64,000 bases of DNA from Drosophila pseudoobscura (lineage: Eukaryota > Arthropoda > Insecta > Diptera > Drosophilidae), in NCBI RefSeq assembly GCF_009870125.1, contig NC_046679.1:10106001-10170000 (forward strand). Direction: 5' to 3'. Below, one piece after another: positions 39,912-50,469 of this stretch; positions within the stretch are counted from its first letter, which is position 1; each line of letters opens with the position of its first letter. The translations under genes and the position numbers were made by a program. The notes under the pieces were generated by a model. It was given only the letters and a program-made list of their open reading frames with translations. It searched no databases and was not told the DNA's origin.

Positions 39912-42900
39912 CCCATCATTATCGACCATTACACGTTTTGTTTGCTGCATCCAGCTGTCTGTTTTCCTACCATAATTATTATCTTTGCTATTTTTTGCAC
40001 TTTCGTTAATTTGCTAATTAAGGAGCTCTCTTAGCGGTTATTGATTCATGTGGCCACCAGATCTGAGAGAGGGCAAGAGCGGCCGAGAGAGAGTGACATT
40101 CACTCAAAGCAGTGTAGATCGACTCGTTAAACGGTTTCATGGATGAGTGGAATCCCTCTCCTCCTCCTGCCCCTGACACCCGTGACAACGTGTCCGATTT
40201 CCTCAAAATGAAAAGTGACTGTAATTGGATTATGAAACAAACTGTTGCACCCCCCACCCCTGCGAGCAAATGGGAATATGAAATGAGCAAAAGAAGGGGA
40301 AAACAGCACCAGCTCCATTCAGGCATGTACCCACAGCACCCCCAGGACGAGAGACGAGACCCAAGGGCTATGCAAATGCCTTTGGGAATGAATGAATGTT
40401 TATCTGTGTGTGCTGGTGTGTGTGCGTGGAGAAACAGGCCCAACAACAGTTGCTCACTTTCAAAGTCGGGAGTACTGGGCTGGCCACCTCTCGCCCTTTC
40501 TCTCTCTGGCTCTTGAAATATGCAAAGTTTTCTCCAACATTGCACACACAAAAGTTAACCCTGCCACTGCCACTTTTCCACTGCCACTTTTCCACTTCCT
40601 CTGCCACTTCCACTTTTACTAGGGTCTGGTGGCCAGCATTAAGGTCATCCATCCAGTGCTTTGAGAATTGGGTCAACTGCCGGAGCTGTTCGTGCCTCTT
40701 GCAGTTTGTTGCCAGCGATTTGCCGCTGCACTAAACCCTTTTCGTGTGTGTGGCACGCGATCACAATTAACCAACATTTAGAGGCTCCATAAAGTGCTCT
40801 CTCTCCACATCATCGAAGCAAACTCCGCACTTGGCAGCGATCCGTGGCCGTGTACGGGTACAGGCGTACCCCTCCGGACACTTGTGCAAATGTTTACCCT
40901 CTGAATACATAATGAAGCATCCAGCCGTCCGCCTTGGGGCACGGGGGGGCGGCCCAGAAATTATCCAGCGTAGCGTAAGCCAGAGAAAACAAACTCAAAT
41001 TCGGTTTTTTATCATAATATCTTTGGGGCAGAGACACACACACACCGATATAAATAATACAGCAACAGTGCAGGTCATAGTTGTAGGTATCGTTTCAATA
41101 AATGTTACTAAAACATATGAAAAAAGGTTTTCCAGTTCTTGAAATTCTTTGAAGTTTCCTGGTCAATTACTTATTTACCCCACTGTGCGTGGTAGAGAGC
41201 ACTAGACCATTAACTTAACCCATTATCTGGCACTGCACTGTACGCCTTCCCCTCTGCCCCACCCCTCCCCTGCCTTGCCATCGACTGCGACTGCGACTGC
41301 GAATGTCAAGTGCCGTTGTACAGAATGGCAGAGTGCACACATGACTGAATGAATGATCCCCCCAGGGGGGGGGCCAGAGTGAAGTGAATGGCATGCAAAA
41401 TGCATCCGCTGAAGTGTAATAAGATGATGCTTTTCCTCTGCCTCCGCCTCCGCCTTTCCCTTTGCCCCTCCCCCACCCTTCCTTGACAGGCGGCAGAATT
41501 TTGTGCGACAGAGCCAGAGCATAGGAAGTGCATCTTCTATTGTCTATCATTTGAGTGTGGGCTTGTCCAAGAGTTTTCCAAGAGGAAACAGGAAACAAGT
41601 CGAGTCCTGACACATAACAACGGTAGCATTGCGCGATTGTTATTCAGAGACCCATCCCAAGAGAAAGAGACAGAGTATATTCCATTAGGTGGATGGCGGG
41701 TGGCGGGTGGCGGGGGTGGTGTCGCTCAGGGCAACAGGATTAATCTTGAGCTTACATTTGCCGCCCATATGTTACGGCTGTTGGCTGTTATAAAAGTCAT
41801 TCATGGAGGAAATATACATTCAACGAGTATTATTAGGATTTACGATGAATACATCCTGTTTCCATGAGGATAATTTGAAGAACTTTCAAGAGTGGCAGCA
41901 AGTCCTTGTACAATTTTAGCTTTAAATCTTTCTAGGGCTTCTCCTTGTGTAGACAGGAAGCCTTCTTTGGGATATCCCATAGATATTTATTAGCTGTTCC
42001 TTCGAATCAACTTTTCGAAGCACAGAAATACATATTTCTTTCCAAGCCCCCTTCCCCTAAGAATCGCATATATTTTTGAGTATCTTTCTCATAAATATTT
42101 GATTATTTCAATAAACCATATTTCCCATTATTTTCATTTTGATTTATACTCTTTTCTCTGTTGGTTTTGTCGCTTTTCCGCAACCCCCCCTAATGCATTA
42201 ATCACAATTTAAATACACAATTTCCCTCCATCCTTCCCCCATTTGTTGTCCCTCTCTAATGTACAGAACTTTTGCGGTGGATATTCCAATGTTGCCAGAC
42301 TTCAAACGCACTCGAAAGCAAATGTCGAAAATTAATTATGGCTCCCCTCAACAAAAGGGAGGAAACAGCACAAAAACAAAACCCAGCATCCAACAACATA
42401 TGCAGACAGGACGACGACAGCGACAGCGACAGCGAACAGAAGGAGGAAGAGAAGCGGCCAGAGGGGGAAGGGGGTGGGGCTGAGGTGAAGAGTCGTCAAG
42501 TTGGGAGTTTGCGCGGCAGCCGCAAAAAACCTGTACACAAATTATCTATAATAAAAATGCAAAACTTTACACGCACGCACACACACACACACACACGTCG
42601 GAAAAAAAGGGTTGCAGGAGCGGACATGTCGAATCAAAAACTCTCCCGAGAGCCGAAACAGCAAAAACAACAGAAAGAACAAGAGCGGGACAACAGCATC
42701 CCGGCAAGCAGAGGCCCAGCAACGCAACGCAACGAAACAAGCAGCGCGCTGCAGCGGTACAAATAACAGACGAAACGCACGATGAGGTTAGGCAGTCGAC
42801 GTTCTGGCAGCCATTCCGTTTCACCTTCTATGCTATGTACCTTGTTCTCGCTTCATCTCGTCCTGTCACGTCTTCTTCTCCATTGTTCTCTGTGGCTCCA

Positions 42901-45900
42901 GATCAAACCAGAATATAACCCCTAATGAAAACAACGGCGGCAACTGTTACCAAATCGATTAAAAGAGAGTGAGAGGAGAACACACACAGCGTGCCAGAGA
43001 GAGAGACAGATAGAGAGAGAGAGAGGCAAAAGAACCGCCATATTAGACATTCGGGCGGCAAAAATAATTTATGCCATTAGAAAATACAAAACATTCCACA
43101 TGTCGTTTGGTTCCGGGGGGGATACAGAGCGCCATTGGGGGGGGGAAACATTCAGCAGTGTTGGTAAATGCATTGCCTACTATTCTGCGTGCCCAAGAGC
43201 ACATTGTTATGGCCGTTAATTTCTCTTTGTGTGTGTGTGTGGGGGGGGGGGGCTCCGCCAAAAACAGTTTCCTGAGAGAGCGTCGTGCCATCGAGGAGTC
43301 GTCTCCTCGCGATTGTCGTCGTCTTTTGGCCACATTTCGACTCGCCCTCAATTTTTTAATGGATAGATACACATCGCAGCAGCCCAGGGGGTAGTGGGGG
43401 CACACCAACCAGATTAACCCCCAAAAAGGGAGAAGTGTAAACTTTCAACCTAACCACAAAGATTCGAGTAATTTCCCTGCCTCTCACTCTCTCTCTTCTG
43501 CTTCTTCTTCTGTCACAAATGAGAAAACTTTCTTGGTCTCAAAATCAAAGCAATTTCATTAGGTGGGAATGAGACAGACAGAGAACGACACTTGCAGAAA
43601 CAGAAGCCAAAGAGAAAGAGAGAGATAGGGAGGGAGAGGGCGGGAGAGTGCGGGGTGTGTGTTGCTTTGGCAACTTTTGACAACTTTTTTCATCTCTCTT
43701 TTGTGAGCCAAGATTAATGATGTGCCAAAGCAGGCAGTCAGCCACTTGAGGCTGATGACTCGCTCGAATGCTCGACTTTTCCCCCTAAAACGGGGGGTGG
43801 GGAGTGGGGGGCGACATTAAGCCTGGTCATGGGCCTCTGGGGTTCCTCTATGCCTTGTTCTTGGCCTCGCTGTTACTTTGTTGGCGAATTAACGTCTGGC
43901 TGCTGCTTATAAATCATTACACAAAAGAACGAAAGAACGAAAACCCAACGGCAATTAGGCGCAACGAAGCAACAATGCATTGATAAGAAAACGTGGGCGC
44001 GAGAGAGCCCAGCGAGGCAGCGAGAGAGAGAGCGCGCGCGAGAGCATTGCCCAAGCAAGGTGTATAAATCTACAAGGTGAATCATTCACTCGCTCTCTCT
44101 CTCTCGTACGCTCTGTATCGTCTTGGAGCGCACCTTGGGCCCAAGTAGCCTTGGTTTCTTATACCTCTCCCGCTCTCCCTCTCTATCTTTCTCTCTTTGA
44201 CTGATAAGCAAATCAAATATGTACCGTGTGTATATTACAGAGTACAAATTCTAATGAAAACCTCTGTCAACGCACACACACCTATGGATAAAGGTGGGAT
44301 TTTAGTATGTATGTAAGTTGTACGTGTCATCAAATGACACCAAAAAAGAGAGAGAGAGAGAGAGAGAGTCATGGTTACTAATCGCTTCATAATCGAAAAT
44401 CAAACAGGAAGCTTTTATACTAATGAGGCATACGAAAGGCCTGAAAGAAGATAGAAATAATTGTTGTACCAATAGATCGTCCCTCAGAAGTGCGACATTT
44501 CCATAGTAAAGCACCGAATAATATATTCGAACTAAATCGAAAGTTAATTTATCCATAAAGAATAAAAACCGAAATAAAAACAATTTCAATTGCGCTTAAT
44601 GGCCTGTAAAATCGATTTAACCTTAAAAACTGCTTAATGAGGTCTTGTCACGTGAAAATCGAAACCAATTGACGGCAACGCCCACACAAAGCAATAAAAA
44701 TATGATTTTGTGTAAAGGCCCCCATATAAGACCCGAATAAAAGGCCCCAAAAAGGGAGATAATAAATCATTTTCAGTGTAAAAATTGTCATATGAGTGCC
44801 GGCGGCACTCCAGATATCAATTAGAAAACGAAACTCAATCCAGGGACCCATGGGAATGCACTTTTATAGATCAATGACCATCAAGCGGTTATTATCGGCA
44901 CTTTCAATTAAAATATGCACGAGCTTCTGTTTATTTATTGTGCGCCCTGGCTGCTTGGAGTAATTTCTGCTTTGTCGGGAAATTGCCGGGAATAATTGTT
45001 AATGCTTTTGTTGCAATTGCAATAGAATATGGATATGGGATATGGGATATGGGCGGTGCAGCCAGCCACGCTTATTCATTCAATTTGCTGCTGGCACGTT
45101 TTGCATTACACACAACAACCCTGACCTACAAAGCGGCAAATAATAATAATAAAAAAAAAAAAACCCCAAGCAAACGCGACTCCCTGCCTGAGTGACTGAC
45201 TGGCTGCCCCTTGCTGACTGCCAGTGTTTTATGGTGTGTTGTGTTGCGGCTTCGTGTTGCGTTTTGTTGTTATACTTGTTACAAGACTGGATTCAAGCGG
45301 GGGTATATGTGTTCTGATAAGCGAAGGCAACAAGCGGTAGAAGCATCTCCTGTTATTTACTGCTTTGCCATCCCTTTACCGCTCATTTCGCCACGTTCAC
45401 TCTCTTTTTTAGAGGGTATCCCCTAGTCGGCGGCCTCTTGGCTGCTGCCTTTGCGCGCGGGAATGTTTGTGTTCTCGCTGGCGCTTTAGCCAGAGTTTAC
45501 ATTGAATGTTATAAATAAATTAAAGACTACAGACACGCAGAAGCAGGTGTAAGTATTTTAGTGGGCGGTGCCGGGTGGCCAGACAGTTGTACGGAAAGCG
45601 GCATTCAATGCTAATTGCAGTTTATACTCGTATTTAGACAACATTCCTGCCGTGTTTTTCCTTTTTAACAATATTTACAACCTTAGCGAAACACAAAAAC
45701 TGGCGTAAGCAAAATGTTGGGGAATTTTTTTTAGTAGTTTTTTGTTTATGGTTATTGGCCATTACGTCCACTGCTTGCTTTCTTTCTTTCTCACACAGAC
45801 GCACACACAGACAGTGCACATTTACATGTGCTCAAGAGACAGTGACAGTAGTGGCCCAGCCAGACATACTTTCTCTTTTCCTCGCTCGAGTTTTACCTCT

Positions 45901-46362
45901 ATAAATAGAATTGCCAGCAAGCGAGCGAGCGAGTGAGACACTGCCACCAAAGGGGGGCGCGCGATGTCGTCCCATTCATATTTCAAGATTCTTTTTGTAT
46001 TGCAAAAGAGTAATTATACAGTTATTTTGTTACTGCTTGCCGATGCTTCTAATTTTTCTGCTTCTGGTTGATGTTTACAAAGCCGACAGTTCAAGTGTTT
46101 GAGAGCAGCTGCGCATCGCACAGCGAGAGAGAGAGAGAGAGTGCTGTTATTTTTAGCAGCAAGACTCCGAGAGACGGAGAGAACGAGAGCAGGCGCGGAA
46201 AGTGCACATCGTGTGCAGCAGCATCTCTCGCTCTCTCCCCCACTTAGCATCAGCATTTCCGTTGATTGTTCTCTCTGTTCTTTGCCAAGAGAGAAGAGCA
46301 TTAGGCATTCTTTTTTTTTCTATACACTCACCTGGTCGATCCAATGACTGTCTGCGACTCAT
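6151..46362 (-). CDS. CG11873: BICRA/GLTSCR1 homologue, subunit of the non-canonical BAF (GBAF) chromatin remodeller
   Basis: Nuclear scaffold protein; vertebrate GLTSCR1 proteins build the BRD9-containing SWI/SNF subcomplex through the GLTSCR1 domain. Coding exons from the 5' end are 46362-46332, 16110-15947, 15868-15626, 15561-11748, 11687-9059, 8939-8841, 8760-8622 and 8556-6151. The total is 9525 nt (3174 aa), with matching GT/AG borders and phases at all seven junctions. The start is the ATG at 46362: MSRRQSLDRP in phase 1 joins G|GA ATA TTG of exon 2. The long middle (residues 150-2270) is Gln-rich with Ser/Thr/Pro/Ala segments and basic patches such as KKKPRPRKKK and VKKKPVRKPK (likely nuclear localisation). 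A predicted helical region lies at about 1850-1945. The GLTSCR1 domain at about 2285-2370 is split over three exons: ARLSLFVRQLEVDQ, PDYVKPFRTKDEAVKRL, then RYHCMHENDLELPSDEEEEF. The C-terminal 800 aa are again Gln-rich, after a short coiled-coil-like stretch. The first coding intron is 30.2 kb. The protein is about twice the length of vertebrate BICRA because of low-complexity expansion. Confidence 0.92.
8622..9110 (-). other. CG11873: Exons encoding the GLTSCR1 domain of CG11873
   Basis: This is the conserved core of the protein. The 3' end of exon 5 (to 9059), exon 6 (8939-8841) and exon 7 (8760-8622) join in phases 2, 2 and 0. They read LDELPPLKPKIARLSLF, then VRQLEVDQESCLKPDYVKPF, then RTKDEAVKRLIRYHCMHE, followed by an acidic stretch DEEEEFEAT and FQDKFRQLNGKFHEIL. 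The DQ, PDY, PF and RLxxYH residues are those I expect from GLTSCR1 proteins. The introns here are short (about 120, 80 and 65 nt). Confidence 0.88.
11688..11747 (-). other. CG11873: 60-nt intron of CG11873 that is open and in frame
   Basis: On the - strand the sequence reads AAAG|GTGAGTGCC ... TTTCGTTCAG|TGGCC, a strong donor and acceptor. The intron is exactly 60 nt with no in-frame stop, so retention would add 20 residues (starting GECQTM) between IEVK and VANNRK without shifting the frame. Splicing is my preferred model because the site strengths and length are typical of fly introns and the inserted stretch is unlike the surrounding Gln-rich sequence. Confidence 0.75.
24228..24512. promoter_or_regulatory. 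Possible internal promoter (Motif 1 and TGGCAACG elements)
   Basis: CGGTCACACTG at 24228-24238 exactly fits the YGGTCACACTR core-promoter consensus (Motif 1, bound by M1BP in flies). TGGCAACG occurs on the - strand at 24505-24512, the same element seen twice in the main CG11873 promoter. The sequence between is rich in CGAGAGCGAGC, like a fly 5' leader. It could be an alternative downstream start of CG11873 or the promoter of an unseen transcript. No coding exon can be linked to it. Confidence 0.3.
25096..25126 (+). repeat. (GA)n microsatellite
   Basis: GAGAGA tract in the CG11873 intron. Other GA/CT tracts lie at about 44349-44368, 46125-46141, 48198-48211, 54016-54030 and 62599-62620. Such tracts are potential GAGA-factor (Trl) binding sites, but nothing here shows function. 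Confidence 0.8.
28465..28491 (+). repeat. Poly-G run of 27
   Basis: 27 consecutive G residues inside the CG11873 intron. Similar runs are G17 at 31664-31680, C24 at 37219-37242 and G12 at 43241-43252. Lengths of such runs are unreliable in assemblies. As DNA or RNA they could form G-quadruplexes. Confidence 0.9.
37219..37242 (+). repeat. Poly-C run of 24
   Basis: 24 consecutive C residues in the CG11873 intron. On the transcribed (-) strand this is a G run in the pre-mRNA. It follows a short GAGAGA tract at about 37090-37110. Confidence 0.9.
38775..38893. repeat. 12-bp minisatellite, about 9-10 degenerate copies
   Basis: Consensus AAGCAGGGCNCA repeats with a 12-bp period from about 38775 to 38893. 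Variants include AATCAGGGCACT, TAGTAGGGCACA and GAGCACAGCACA. Because 12 is a multiple of three, the + strand reads an Ser-Arg-Ala-Gln type repeat and the - strand a Leu-Cys-Ala-Leu type repeat, but no gene is inferred. It starts about 55 bp after a GATACCCTTGCTGG sequence resembling other TACCCTT remnants in the window. Confidence 0.8.
39878..39906 (+). repeat. (TG)n microsatellite
   Basis: An uninterrupted GT run of about 14 units. Comparable dinucleotide arrays occur at about 16575-16600, 18603-18624, 19532-19556, 28263-28286 and 61385-61408. They are the main cause of Thr-His and Val-Cys open frames in this region. Confidence 0.85.
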
Positions 46363-47380
46363 TGGCAAAAGATTTATGCTCCCTGTGCTGCTGTTTTGTT
46401 GTAGAGGGTGGTGTGGGGGGTAGTGGGGGGTACAGACAAATTTTGGCTTGTGCAAAAATTATACAAAATTTGATTGCTTCATTTGTGCGGCAGTTGTTGG
46501 CCCGCTACTTCTTCGTATTTGACAGTTCCGTTTCTCTTGTTGCTGCTTGGACTAAACTACTGCTTGCCTATTTCCTCTTGCTGTGTGCCACTGCTTATTC
46601 AATTCTATACACTCAACACACACACACTCAAACGAGAGAGACATTTTGCACTGCACGCGACTGACTGTTGGCTTTCTTTTCCTTTGGACAACTTGTTGTT
46701 GTTGTTATTAAATAATTTATGCTTATTTTTGTATTGCTATTTCTGCTGTGTTGTGGTGTTTTGTTTGTTGCTGCTTCCACGCTGGCTTTTGTTGTATGTA
46801 TATTTTTGGTTTGACAACAATTCGCAGCCACATTCAGCTACACACACACTGGCCCACGCGCCAACACACATCAAAACACACACACACTCGCGCGTCACGT
46901 CAATGAACGCAGCAGCAGCAGCAGCACGTCGTCGTCGTCGTCGTCACAAGATTTTTCCTTTTCCACACATTTTGATTAAACGAATTACACTGAAACACGC
47001 ATTGCTCATTCGAATTTCGTTTATTTACATTTCCGCACAGCTTCTGTGCATTTTCCGTGATTTTTTGGCAATTTTATTTGTTACGCACGGCCCATACAAC
47101 GAAAAGAGCGCCGCGCCGACGAGAGCAGAAGCACGAATGAAGTTGTAAACTGCCTAAAATATATGTAGTATTCTGTGCGTTTCGTTGTACGCACAATGTA
47201 ACCACGATTTTAGCACGATGCACACACAATTGTTGGATTTTTTCTTAAACAACGCGCATGGGGGTTTTCCATGTTCTCGCTTCGCACAATTTTTTTCTCA
47301 TTTATTTCTTTTTCATCGCCCGACGATTTGGCGTTGCCAGAGCCAAACACTGACGCGGACAATATGGCGGACTGTGATGG
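46332..47380 (-). other. CG11873: First exon and 5' UTR of CG11873
   Basis: The exon ends at 46332 with the strong donor GACCAG|GTGAGTG and contains the ATG at 46362, ten codons from the donor. Upstream, the - strand is A-rich with CAA/ACA-rich runs and GT repeats, like many long Drosophila 5' leaders. The transcription start cannot be fixed; it probably lies between about 47100 and 47380, downstream of the DRE site. Confidence 0.65.
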
Positions 47381-47432
47381 CACTATCGATAGATCGATGT
47401 AAAAAAACCATCGCCATTTTGGCGTTGCCAGA
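47327..47432 (-). promoter_or_regulatory. Core promoter region with DRE and a duplicated TGGCAACG motif
   Basis: TATCGATA at 47384-47391 is a perfect DRE palindrome (DREF-type site), followed at once by another ATCGAT. A 15-bp sequence containing TGGCAACG on the - strand (matching the TGGYAACR class of Drosophila core-promoter elements) occurs twice, at 47327-47341 and 47418-47432, 91 bp apart. These flank the DRE and lie just upstream of the CG11873 leader. The arrangement is typical of housekeeping promoters; bidirectional activity is possible. Confidence 0.55.
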
Positions 47433-47689
47433 CCCTCGGAAATACAGCAAAATATACCGTCTCATTTTAAAAATATACCGTAAATATACTGACGAATTCA
47501 AGATCTATTATACATATTCGTGGTTTGTGATAATCTATCAAATATTACTAGCTAGTTAAATCGCTCACCTCTGGCCTCTGGCCCATACAAATTGAATGTA
47601 GGAACATTGTTGAGCTAAAATGGAACATTGTGGCGAGGAAAAATCCCATCAGAGAAAATACCTAAAAAGTCCCACCAAACTTAAGCGCC

Positions 47690-47979
47690 ACAGCGGCTGT
47701 TTTTGGGGAGTGCCCTGTGATCAGGACTTACTGTCATTTGAAGCCACTATAGGCATACGCACAAGGCACTTTTGTTCATACAACAGTAGCATAAACAAAC
47801 GAGTATCGTTCCAATTGCTCAATTCTTTATTCCGTCGAATATTCCCAGCTATATAGAACATTTAACCATGCCCACATATTTTTATACGATTGATGAATCA
47901 ATTTTCCACTTAACTGGCTTATTTTTAATACTTGCTTTTTTTGGATTTTGCTTAAAAAAAGGTTTTAGCGCCAAAGGTC
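47690..47979 (+). repeat. Direct repeat copy A (about 285 bp)
   Basis: From CAGCGGCTGTTTTTGGGGAG to GGTTTTAGCG this sequence matches 54680-54970 with only scattered differences (for example CATATTTTTA against CATAATTTTA). The repeat is AT-rich and has no coding potential. It marks one edge of the accessory block. Its sequence is not one I recognise as a named transposon. Confidence 0.9.
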
Positions 47980-48408
47980 GCCGCTGGTCTGTATTTGAAT
48001 GGTATCATTTGAATTTGGTCCAGCACATCGTCCAAGCCTAGGGTTCACGTTCGGCTTTGGCGGTACTTTCGCTTTCCCTTTTTTGTGTTTTGATTGTACA
48101 TTTTTCCCGATATGGTCTTTAAAAAAAGCCAGATCTGACGGGAAAAAAGCGTAATCGGCAGCACTGGTGGTCACACCTACGCTTATCGTTCCTCGGAGAG
48201 AGAGAGAGAGAGCGCCGATGAAAAAACAAACTTAGCCCACTTAACCCCCCTCTATTTAAACGGGATGGAAACTATAGTTAAACCGCTGGAAAACATATAA
48301 ATAACACATATAATAAAAACTCCTGTTGGTCCATCCCAACCTTAAGAAAAGACCACGTTATATTTCACCTAAACTGCACTAAAATTCTTCGAGATTCATT
48401 ATTTTCGT

Positions 48409-49152
48409 TTAGAGTATTTTAATACCCACTGGTCGACAATGGGTTAACCGTTCCCTATCCATATTCGTAAATAAACAAAAAAATTGTTGTTTCAGAATAG
48501 AATGATTTCCCAGTAAGGTCTGAGCGGCAAACTGCAGGGCCATTGCCCGTGGCACACCCTTCTTGACACCACCATCGGCCAGAGCCTCTATTATTGTGTA
48601 GACAAAGGCTGGCCCACAGCCAGCCAAGCCGGTGACGGCGTCGATCATCTGCTCCGGCACTTTCTGGGCCAATCCCAGCGCGTTGAGCATTATGTGCACC
48701 TTCTCCAGATCCTGGTGCCTAACCCGAGCGTTGCCCGTGTACACGGTACAGCCCTCGCCGACCTGCATCGATGGGTTGAGCATCGTCCGGATCACCTTCG
48801 GGCCCGAACTTTCGATGAAGTCGAACTTTTCCTCTAGGGTTTTGAGGCTTGTTCCCGCCAGCACAGAAACGATGAGCTTGCTGGCATCCTTGTACTTGAG
48901 CTGCGAGGCGCATTGCCCTAGGATGTGCGGCTTGACGCAGATGAACACAACGTCTTTGTGCTCCAGGACCTCACAATTGTCGTCGGTGGTGACGACGCCC
49001 AGCATCCGCCAGCGGGAAAGGTTCTCGATGTGCGGTCCCGAGACCAGCACCTGGCTAGGCTTTACAATGGCGCAGCGAACGAGACCGCTGCCAATGGCAA
49101 AGGCCATGTTTCCGCCTCCAATGAAGCCAATACGTTCATCCAGCTTGGCCAT
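48409..49152 (-). pseudogene. P5cr-2-like: Truncated pyrroline-5-carboxylate reductase copy
   Basis: The enzyme family makes proline from pyrroline-5-carboxylate using NAD(P)H. Residues 1-215 are clearly P5CR: the N-terminal Rossmann motif GFIGGGNMAFAIGSGL, then VSGPHIENLSRW, VVFICVKPH, SVLAGTSL, GEGCTVYTGNA, and IDAVTGLAGCGPAFVYTIIEALADGG. At AAQTLLG (about 48508) similarity stops and 32 unrelated residues lead to a stop. The C-terminal dimerisation and substrate-binding helices, with the CSPGGTT-type motif, are missing, against a normal length near 270-280 aa. The usual TMPN motif reads TMLN. No intron lies in the retained part. The frame is open, so the copy is either young or constrained, but it cannot be a normal enzyme. 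Confidence 0.85.
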
Positions 49153-49350
49153 CGTTAAGGGCTTTAAAATCTACTGGCTACTCTTCAGATTTCAGCTTAT
49201 ATTGATTGATTGGCGTTATCTAACGTTATAGCATCTGCATGGAAGGTTTCGGGGTGATAATTGCGTTTACTTTTTATCGCCAAGGCCACCAGAGCCATTC
49301 GAATACATTGAAGACTAAAGACTAAGACCACTAACCATACAGTATATTAT

Positions 49351-50350
49351 TGTTGTGAAGGCATAAGCCTCCACAACACTGACCACGACACCATCCCCTG
49401 AAGGGACCACCCCGACGGCTTGTTATCTAATTTTATTATTATCTCAGTTCATTATCACTATTATCCGATTTTATAACTTCTATTATTATTAGTATTACCA
49501 AGCCAAACAACAATGAATCCTAATTTTCACCCATTAAAGTAAGAAATAGGCTAAGAAACCCCAAAACAGTAGGCCTTTTTACTTGTTAGAACTAAGAGAA
49601 CCAACACGTAAGAGAGACGCACACTACGGCCACGCAGCGAAGAGAGACGCACACCACGGCTATACGAAGGCGAAGAGAACCAACACGAAAGAGATACGCT
49701 CTTACGCCCAAGCAGACAACGCAAGGAAGAGAACGGCTATACGCAGACGAAAAGAGACAACATGAATGAGAGCGAAGAGTCAGAGAAGCCGCCGATCGGC
49801 CTTACGCCCACGCAGCCGAGGAAAAGAGCCGACGGCGAAGCAGGCAATACACACACGCAGCCGATCGCCCACGCCGCCGAGGCCGACAAGCCGAAGCTGC
49901 GCAGCCACGAAGCGGCAGAGAAGCTGAAAAAGACAAAGCAGAGGCCTGGCACGGTCCAGCGCGAGCCAAGCTCGGGAGTGATCTCCGAGGGCGGAGCCAG
50001 ACCGTGCGGCGGAAGCCAAAATAGATGTGAAAAACTAGCGGTGTACGCAATAAGCCGCACGCGGTGAATAAAACCAGCTGTGACCGCACCCACGCGTCAC
50101 CGAAGTGACGAGGACCCGCCGTGGGAGAACAGGACCCAAAGAAGGGACACAAAGGTGAGCCACCTCACGTATGTGAGCTCTGGGGGGGATAGATTGGTGC
50201 AGTAGGCAGGTATAAGCAGAACATTCCCGCAGTTTCTTTACATATCTATGCCCACGTGTTGTTTATAATAATTTTTTTGGCGTTTATTTCCCCGCTGCAG
50301 GCGCGGGATTTTAAGTAGGGAAATGATCCGAAAACAATAAAGACACCAAC
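49351..50350 (+). mobile_element. LTR-like or other repetitive sequence of unknown family
   Basis: It begins with an inverted repeat at 49351-49378 (TGTTGTG..GG / CCTCCACAACA). This is followed by purine-rich degenerate repeats at about 49590-49760 (AGAGACGCACAC, GGCTATACG, GAGAACCAACACG). A 101-codon ATG frame at 49762-50067 (Glu/Lys/Pro/Ala-rich) overlaps an AATAAA at about 50066, and a second AATAAA lies near 50335. A TG start, poly(A) signals and low complexity suit a solo LTR or another decayed element, but I see no reverse transcriptase, primer-binding site or target duplication. Confidence 0.3.
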
Positions 50351-50469
50351 CTCAACCCACCTGTCTCAGAACATTCGCCCGTAGGAGTCATTCACCCCCC
50401 TCCCCCTCTCTTCCCTTTTCCCGGGAGGCCCGGCGAAGTGGATGTGAGTCGTGGATCATGCGGCATCTG

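Larger units (their letters stand above)
16111..46331 (-). other. CG11873: 30.2 kb first coding intron of CG11873
   Basis: The donor is at 46331 (GTGAGTG) and the acceptor at 16111-16113 (GTTCTTTCAG). The interval has no open reading frame with recognisable domains. It is dominated by CA/GT, GA/CT, GTT, CAG and homopolymer repeats interspersed with AT-rich sequence. Frames of 60-205 codons within it are low in complexity, built from simple repeats (for example Thr-His or Ser-Leu runs), and are not counted as genes. An intron this long often holds enhancers, but none can be named from sequence alone. Confidence 0.8.

Noticed and set aside
16000..46000. CRISPR arrays or tRNA genes in the long intron
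   Set aside because: Repeats are eukaryotic microsatellites without spacer-repeat structure. No paired A/B box with a cloverleaf was found by eye.
46474..47148. 224-codon open frame on the + strand
   Set aside because: It is antisense to the CG11873 leader and built of Leu/Cys runs and CA repeats. The - strand has the coherent first exon.
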